Shown here in pieces: positions 6,961-10,691 of a stretch of DNA of 10,691 nt. The notes under the pieces are model-generated. The model was not told the DNA's origin and ran no database searches. It worked only from the letters and a program-made list of their open reading frames with translations. The position numbers and the translations under genes are program-made. Source of the DNA: Isohypsibius dastychi (lineage: Eukaryota; Tardigrada; Eutardigrada; Parachela; Isohypsibiidae); NCBI GenBank assembly GCA_034696485.1, contig JAQIWT010001466.1:1-10691 (forward strand), read 5' to 3'. Numbering within the stretch: position 1 is the first letter of the stretch; each line of letters opens with the position of its first letter.

Positions 6961-7461
6961 TCGTCGCGCAAATGACCTCGCTGTGACACCACAATCAATT
7001 GTCTTAGAGAGAGTAACCAAGCAGCGTTTGATCTCTGAATGAAACCTCTCAGAATTCTCTGCAGTAAGAAAACTGATCTCGGTTTCTTTCCTGCTATATC
7101 AATCACCAGGTGGCTTCTGCATAATAAGAAGAAAAAACTGCAGCTCGACCCCTGCTCTCAGTAATAATGGTTCAACAATCACCGAGGTTTTGAAAGAGCC
7201 TTCGCAAAAAAGGTTCCCACTGAATGAGATCGATTCAGCCAAAGTGACTTCAAAGCGAATTGCCACGAAGAACGGAACCAGTCGATTCTGGGTCGCAGAT
7301 GATAGCAAAGAAACCAAGATTAGTAATTGAACTTTTCGGTTTTCTCGTTCCACCCAGTGATGATACTGATTTTGAACCTCGTCGATCAAGTGTTCATAAA
7401 ATTGCACCGACTTTGGCGAAACAACTCCTTGCAACAGTTTAAGGTGACAAAGTGGCGCCAT
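6961..7461 (-). CDS. Minus-strand gene of unknown family, two exons with in-phase splice
   Basis: ATG at 7461 opens 118 codons on the minus strand (VSPKSVQFYEHLIDEVQNQY, NRKVQLLILVSLLSS, and LVPFFVAIRFEVTL near the middle). At 7106 a GTGATT donor and TTTTCTTACTGCAG acceptor (48-bp intron, 7106-7059) join in phase to exon 7058-6961, reading ENSERFHSEIKRCLVTLSKT then TARSFARR, followed by a consensus GTAAGC donor at 6960. The in-phase junction with a strong acceptor decides in favour of this strand, although the plus strand also has open frames here. A following exon is not settled; the nearest TTATTTAG acceptor adds only SK and a stop. The gene may be the 3' part of the one at 7488-7990, which ends 27 bp upstream. 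No known domain seen. Confidence 0.5.
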
Positions 7462-7487
7462 GTACAGTCCGAGCCTCGTACGTCATA

Positions 7488-7990
7488 TTACTTATTGTCT
7501 ATCCTCGGTAAACTCTTCCTGTTTCTGACAACAAAACGCCTATGGGAAATTCCATTGGAGCACATCCGATTTCTCCCGGACTTTCTTTCTAAGAGGAGAA
7601 TATCGCCTACTGTAACAAATAGTGTGAGTCAACTTAACCCCGGTATGTTTTATATTACCTGCCAATCTCTGGCGCAGATTTATTCGAAAACACTGTGGTA
7701 AGGTGGAGAAAAGATAAAAATTGTTCGTTTATTGTGGATGGTCAAATGTCTTTGCAAACATCTGGAGAGATAATTGTTACGGGCAGACCAGGCTTAAAAC
7801 GAATTGTCTTGTTGACATAATCAGCATGATAGCGTATCCCTTTGTTTTCGTGTTCTTCGAAATCATTTCTCAAACACGGAACAATGAAGGACTTTGGTTC
7901 ATTCAAACATTGACGTTGGTACGGAACGTTTTTGCGCCGATAAAACGTACCGCCGGGTGACCGTGAACGGCAGCACTTTAAAACGAACAC
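7488..7990 (-). CDS. Minus-strand gene of unknown family, three exons, 5' end incomplete
   Basis: The first visible exon (about 7975-7781) follows a TTTTAAAG acceptor and reads CCRSRSPGGTFYRRKNVPYQ, SFIVPCLRNDFEEHENKG and YVNKTIRFKPGLP. A GTAACA donor and pyrimidine-rich CCACCTTACCACAG acceptor (7780-7693, 88 bp) join in phase 0 to a 34-bp exon (7692-7659, CFRINLRQRLA). GTAATA..TTTGTTACAG (7658-7610, 49 bp) joins in phase to 7609-7488, reading GDILLLERKSGRNRMCSNG then FVVRNRKSLPRIDNK and a TAA. Two phase-consistent junctions support the model. A GTAATA donor overlaps the stop, so splicing into the exon that opens at 7461 is possible. No ATG is found for the first exon, so an upstream exon is missing. 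The product is basic and cysteine-containing; no family recognised. Confidence 0.45.
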
Positions 7991-8263
7991 TTCCGACTAT
8001 TTTCCTTCTCACGGTGAATTCTCAGTTATGGAAATGTTCTGTAACTTGTATGCAAAACTAAAACATCATTGTCGAAACAGGAATAAGGCAAATATAGACA
8101 CATTTAGCATCCATGATATATATCTTATCAAAGGACCCTTGAGCAAAAAACGCTTGTATGCATTCAAGTGTAGTAGTATATTGGTTGTACAGTACTATAC
8201 TGTAAAGTACAAAAGTCCATGAACTCCAACTAAGTGGGTCTTTATCACATTCCGGTTGAGCGA
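7991..8263. other. No supported gene
   Basis: Low-complexity AT-rich sequence. Short open frames exist on the plus strand (8028-8222) but have no convincing composition, splice signals or relatives. The missing 5' exon of the minus-strand gene ending at 7488 would be expected here or further right; I could not identify it. Confidence 0.4.
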
Positions 8264-8345
8264 GAAGGAGATATTGAAACTATCATGCGGGAAGGAGATA
8301 TTGAAACAATCATGAAACGATCATTTTATTGAAACAATCATGCGC
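8264..8345 (+). repeat. 27-bp tandem repeat, three units, coding-like
   Basis: Units of the type GAAGGAGATATTGAAACA plus ATCATGCGG follow each other, two nearly identical and the third diverged. The period is a multiple of three, and one plus frame reads IPVEREGDIETIM, REGDIETIM and KRSFY before a TGA, i.e. a nine-residue repeat. It sits 150 bp upstream of the duplicated promoter of F-box copy B. Confidence 0.7.
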
Positions 8346-8494
8346 TTCGACCTCATTTTGCGTAATATTTTACCACAATCTGAAAACTTCCCTGAAATCG
8401 GATTTTACTGACGAGAAACCTGAGGTGAGTACGTCAGAACTGAACATCAACAATTGGGTCCGACCGCACCGCACTGCCCCCTTCCCCCTCACCG

Positions 8495-8694
8495 TTGCGT
8501 TTTTGCATCGCGGACTTGTTTGGTCTTTGTTTTGATTCTCATTTGAAGTTGATCTCGTTTCAACAAGAGCATTCAACTGACTGCACTTGAAATTCTCATT
8601 TATTCCTCAGACATTCATCACCTGCCGGACCAGCTGTGTGGAGAAAAAGCCGTCTGGTGTTTTGTTTGAATCTGTTTGATTGGAGAAAGACGTG
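8495..8694 (+). repeat. F-box duplication unit, copy B, 5' flank
   Basis: About 200 bp up to the ATG at 8695 match 1706-1922 in direct orientation, with several small gaps. This is the presumed promoter and 5' UTR of the F-box pair; conservation of GCGGACTTGTTTGGTCTTT and ATCTCGTTTCAACAAGA is near complete. Confidence 0.8.
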
Positions 8695-10125
8695 ATGAAC
8701 GGGGCCCGAGTAAAAGTATTGTTTGCCGTTATCAGTTGTCTTGGAAATTCTCAGTTTAGTAAACTGAGAACCGTAAGCACCAAGATTTCCCGACAAGACG
8801 GCAGTTTAGAAAACTGCTAACAAACTGGGGAGGCGGGCTATCCGATTTGCCAGCAACAGGTAGTTTAGTAAACTGGAACTAAGATGAGGACTTGAATTGT
8901 GTTGCCTTGTGTGCTTCAATTTTCTGTTGCAAACGGAAAGCAGTTCATTTCCATCGACCAGCATTCTCATCTCGTCTCGCCCTCTGAATTCCTTTCATCT
9001 CACCATCTCCGTTCTTCTGCTCCATGTCACAACATAAAGCTGCCAGGACATCTTTGGGGAATATGGAATGGATAGGTTGGGTAAGACAAGGCATTGAACT
9101 GGTGCATAATGCTGACTCTAGATGCCTTTTCCATTTTTTCCAGCTGCTGTCTCTGCGTTCTCTTCACCCATTCGTGCCCGCTTTTGACCCATCGTCGAAT
9201 TCCAGATGTTCCTCAGATCTTCTGGCAGCTCAAAGCGAAGTGATGAGCAGAATGACGGAGATGCTGGGATGGAGGGATAAGAAAAGAGAGTCGAGGAGGA
9301 AAACTACTCCAACGGCTGGCTGGAAAAGGAAAACACAATGTTGGTGACAAACTCACCTTAATAAACTTAAAACAATAAATTTCTGACAAATACCGTTCAG
9401 CTTACCAAACTGGGTCCTGACAATACCAGCAAACCCAACAACGAATCGTAATTTGCACGGTTCTCAATTAACTAAGTATTTAAGCTTGCTGGCATTGTCA
9501 ACCGCTGGTATGGTGACCAGTACATTACTTTCAGCTTGGCAAACTCGCGATTCGGACTCGGGGCGAGCATTCTGGAGATGATGCAGTCTCGGAAGTTTCC
9601 CGAAATCTTCCCACCGTGGTTCCATCGTAAGTATTTGCAGGTACCGTCAACATGGTTGACGACTGAAATCTTTTTTACGAGGAGTTTCATTGCACTTGAC
9701 TTGCTCATCACTACGCAGATCCATGAATATAATCCCAACTTTGTTTTCCAGGAACATCAACGATCTCCCACAGGAGGTTATGATAATTATTTTTAGGAAC
9801 CTCGATCGCTTCAATCTCAAGAAAATTGAACGGTGATTTGTTCAAAGGCAGTTTTCTTGTTTTCTTATCAGTATTATCATGTTTCGCTGTTGTTTGTAGC
9901 GTTCGCAAAGACTGGATGCAAATTATTCGAGGAACCAGAAAGTTCCGAACTCACCTTCAAGTCGATCTGCCTTTGCCCCGCATCCTAGAAGATATACTAC
10001 CTAGTTGCACCCTACGTTGTGGGTGCAACTGGGTGTATTGGGGCTCCATTGTCCCCCTATGTTTTCTTGACCACTTCCGGCCATCATTGTTGTCCGTTAA
10101 TCCCCTTCAGACCATGTTTAATTAA
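8695..10125 (+). CDS. F-box protein gene, copy B, short form with intact F-box
   Basis: Exons: 8695-8709 (MNGAR), 9535-9626 (LGKLAIRTRGEHSGDDAVSE then VSRNLPTVVPS), 9752-9832 and 9900-10125. All junctions are in phase: GTAAAA..ACTTTCAG (825 bp), GTAAGT..GTTTTCCAG (125 bp) and GTGATT..TTTGTAG (67 bp). The F-box is canonical: INDLPQEVMIIIFRNLDRF, then LKKIERVRKDWMQIIRG, with LP, the IF..LD core and the final Trp kept. It would bind Skp1 and place a substrate on an SCF ubiquitin ligase. After HLQVDLP the match to copy A ends, and the protein stops after about 50 further residues (PRILEDILPSCTLRCGCNWV and on to QTMFN). The total is about 137 residues, much shorter than copy A would be. The C-terminal substrate domain is therefore missing or replaced. 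An AATAAA lies 16 nt past the stop. The first two exons and the large intron are inferred from splice sites. Confidence 0.7.
8748..8770. repeat. 23-bp perfect palindrome, TTCTCAGTTTA-G-TAAACTGAGAA
   Basis: Arms of 11 bp around a single G. Its core, AGTTTAGTAAACT, recurs at 8862-8874 and with changes at 8801-8817. All three lie in the 825-bp intron of F-box copy B. Confidence 0.9.
8801..8817. repeat. Palindrome GCAGTTT-AGA-AAACTGC
   Basis: Seven-base arms around AGA. The core differs from its neighbours by one base (AGAAAACT for AGTAAACT). Centre is 50 bp from the first palindrome. Confidence 0.85.
8862..8874. repeat. Palindrome AGTTTA-G-TAAACT
   Basis: A 13-bp perfect palindrome identical to the core of the one at 8748-8770. 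Centre is 59 bp from the second palindrome. Confidence 0.85.
9024..9347 (+). CDS. Small two-exon gene nested in the large intron of F-box copy B
   Basis: ATG 9024 opens exon 1 (9024-9080, MSQHKAARTSLGNMEWIGW). A consensus GTAAGA donor at 9081 and a CCATTTTTTCCAG acceptor at 9143 bound a 63-bp intron. Exon 2 (9144-9347) joins in phase 0, reading LLSLRSLHPFVPAFDP, SSDLLAAQSEVMSRMTEML and the very basic GWRDKKRESRRKTTPTAGWK, to a TGA at 9345. The spliced product is 86 residues. The intron is a multiple of three and has no stop, so retention gives an in-frame 107-residue protein. AATAAA signals follow at 9360 and 9374. The basic C-terminus suggests nucleic-acid or nuclear association, which is inference only. 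No family is recognised. Alternatively these are cassette exons of the host F-box gene. Confidence 0.55.
   Translation: MSQHKAARTSLGNMEWIGWVRQGIELVHNADSRCLFHFFQLLSLRSLHPFVPAFDPSSNSRCSSDLLAAQSEVMSRMTEMLGWRDKKRESRRKTTPTAGWKRKTQCW
9360..9379 (+). terminator. Two AATAAA polyadenylation signals
   Basis: AATAAA at 9360-9365 and 9374-9379, 13 and 27 nt after the stop of the nested gene. Their position supports an independent transcript ending inside the intron of F-box copy B. Confidence 0.5.
9560..9985 (+). repeat. F-box duplication unit, copy B, coding and intron part
   Basis: Matches 1935-2350 from GAGCATTCTGGAG through the F-box exons and introns to CACCTTCAAGTCGATCTGCC. Exon 9752-9832 has exactly the length of 2135-2215 (81 bp). 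Beyond about 9985 the copies are unrelated. Confidence 0.85.
10001..10032. repeat. Hairpin with 10-bp perfect stem, AGTTGCACCC / GGGTGCAACT
   Basis: The stem 10003-10012 pairs with 10021-10030 around an 8-nt loop, and CT/GG extends it by a G-U and a C-G pair. It lies about 15 bp past the point where similarity between F-box copies A and B ends, inside the novel C-terminal coding segment of copy B. Confidence 0.85.
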
Positions 10126-10130
10126 ATACA

Positions 10131-10180
10131 TGTATTGTTTAATAAAACAAAGCGGGATATTAATCCCTCTAAGCTGGATC
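10131..10180 (+). repeat. About 50-bp direct repeat, left copy, with AATAAA
   Basis: TGTATTGTTTAATAAAAC followed by TTAATCCCTCTAAGCTGGAT is repeated in diverged form at 10434-10482. AATAAA at 10141-10146 is 16 nt past the stop of F-box copy B and may be its polyadenylation signal. Confidence 0.7.
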
Positions 10181-10204
10181 AATGCCATCAATGCCATCAA
10201 TGCT
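10178..10204 (+). repeat. 9-bp tandem repeat (ATCAATGCC) x3
   Basis: ATCAATGCC, ATCAATGCC and ATCAATGCT are consecutive. They encode a Met-Pro-Ser repeat at the start of the plus frame 10182-10424. Confidence 0.9.
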
Positions 10205-10424
10205 TTCAAACTATATCGCTCAATCAGCAACATTTCTCCGATTTCAATCCGGTAATCACTCCGACATATCCCACAAAATTCACCGCTCTAAAACTCTTCT
10301 GTTTATTCGAAACATAATCGATATTCACAACCGAAGGTCGCAAATTATCCGTCAACAATCCGAAATCCAAATTCCTGTCATGTCGCGACAAGAAATCGAA
10401 GTGCAGAACGCGTTGAATTCGTAG
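10182..10424 (+). CDS. Open frame of 80 codons, possible gene fragment
   Basis: A plus-strand frame begins ATG at the tandem repeat (MPSMPSMLSNYIAQSATF) and ends with IIRQQSEIQIPVMSRQEI then EVQNALNS. The C-terminal half is hydrophilic and protein-like, the N-terminal half less so. There is no splice or homology evidence. It lies between two 50-bp direct repeats and could belong to an unrecognised mobile element. Confidence 0.25.
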   Translation: MPSMPSMLSNYIAQSATFLRFQSGNHSDISHKIHRSKTLLFIRNIIDIHNRRSQIIRQQSEIQIPVMSRQEIEVQNALNS

Positions 10425-10433
10425 AGATAAAAC

Positions 10434-10482
10434 GTATTGTATTTAATTAAAACAATGTGTAATGTTAATCCCTCAGCTGGAT
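10434..10482 (+). repeat. About 50-bp direct repeat, right copy
   Basis: CGTATTGTATTTAATTAAAAC with TTAATCCCTCAGCTGGAT matches 10131-10180 with small gaps. A shorter relative (GTTAATCCCCTTCAG) is at about 10096-10110. The spacing of the two main copies is about 300 bp. Confidence 0.65.
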
Positions 10483-10539
10483 TATTTTATGAATAGGGTC
10501 TACTCGACCCAGATAATTAATCTGCACTTATGTGCTCCG

Positions 10540-10691
10540 ACCCGTGTGGCCAAGCGGCAAGGTGCGCAGTCTGTTTGACCGTAGGTCAGGGGTTCGAGTC
10601 CCCATTTGCGCCCTAAAAAGCGCAAAAAGTCCTAGCCCAGCGTGTGCAGGCAAAAAGACCCAGCCCAGTGTGTGCGGGCATAAGTCCTAGC
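10540..10691 (+). mobile_element. tRNA-derived SINE-like element with 28-bp tandem tail (cut by window end)
   Basis: An RNA polymerase III A box TGGCCAAGCGG (10547-10557) and a perfect B box GGTTCGAGTCC (10591-10601) are spaced as in a tRNA. The T-arm stem GGGG/CCCC is intact and an anticodon-like stem GCAGT/ACCGT is weak, but the acceptor ends (ACCCGTG and TTTGCGC) do not pair, so it is not a working tRNA. Directly after it the tail repeats a 28-bp unit AAAAAG(T/A)CC(T/C)AGCCCAG then (C/T)GTGTGC(A/G)GGC: 10624-10651, 10652-10679, and a third starting at 10680. A pol III promoter head with a repeated tail is the layout of a SINE. Confidence 0.65.

Noticed and set aside
7260-7701. Plus-strand open frames, some protein-like, with a possible 35-bp intron
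   Set aside because: The minus strand has several phase-consistent junctions with strong acceptors here. The plus frames do not join in phase and would need an unusually short intron.
7721-7960. Plus-strand open frame of 79 codons
   Set aside because: It mirrors the minus-strand exon 7975-7781, which has in-phase splice partners.
10540-10612. A functional tRNA gene
   Set aside because: A and B boxes are good, but the acceptor arms do not pair, the anticodon stem has a mismatch and the 49-65 pair is A-A. A tandem tail follows directly.
1-10691. CRISPR array, prophage or bacterial operon
   Set aside because: There are no regularly spaced repeats with unique spacers, no long uninterrupted genes and no ribosome binding sites. 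The intron-rich structure is eukaryotic.

Overview
This is eukaryotic DNA, most likely from a nematode. Several independent gene models have short introns of about 49-67 bp with GT..(T)TTNCAG borders. They sit in AT-leaning sequence with poly(C) tracts, tandem-duplicated F-box genes, small mobile elements and AATAAA signals. No bacterial operon, ribosome binding site or CRISPR structure is present. The genus cannot be fixed from the sequence. Nearly all genes here are split into small exons, so the models come from reading frames plus splice signals and are not confirmed by transcripts.

Left part (1-1700). A minus-strand gene starts at 1171 with a signal peptide and runs leftwards. A perfect CRE-type palindrome lies 63-74 bp upstream of its ATG. 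Just upstream of it, on the same strand, is a spliced fragment of a fungal-type (YAT/AAP family) amino-acid permease at 1307-1658, a strong candidate for horizontal transfer from a fungus.

Middle left (1700-4600). A plus-strand F-box gene (copy A, 1923-3392) is broken by a 320-bp TA-flanked inverted-repeat element. Removing that element in silico restores the reading frame exactly. Copy A also carries an in-frame stop and other lesions. Degenerate coding sequence (to 4131) and the 3' end of a small plus-strand gene (to 4582) follow.

Middle (4600-8000). Minus-strand genes: a type-I membrane glycoprotein of unknown family (6351 to 4872 or 4703), and upstream of it a multi-exon gene or two adjacent genes (7990 to 6961).

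Right part (8000-10691). A second, more intact F-box gene (copy B, 8695-10125) lies in direct orientation to copy A. Its first intron is 825 bp, absent from copy A, and contains its own two-exon small gene plus three related palindromes. Copy B is truncated after the F-box region and ends with an AATAAA signal. The window closes with short direct repeats and a tRNA-derived SINE-like element whose tail is a 28-bp tandem repeat.

The F-box genes would act as SCF ubiquitin-ligase substrate adaptors. The other genes are orphans whose predicted location (secreted or membrane) can be stated but whose function cannot.
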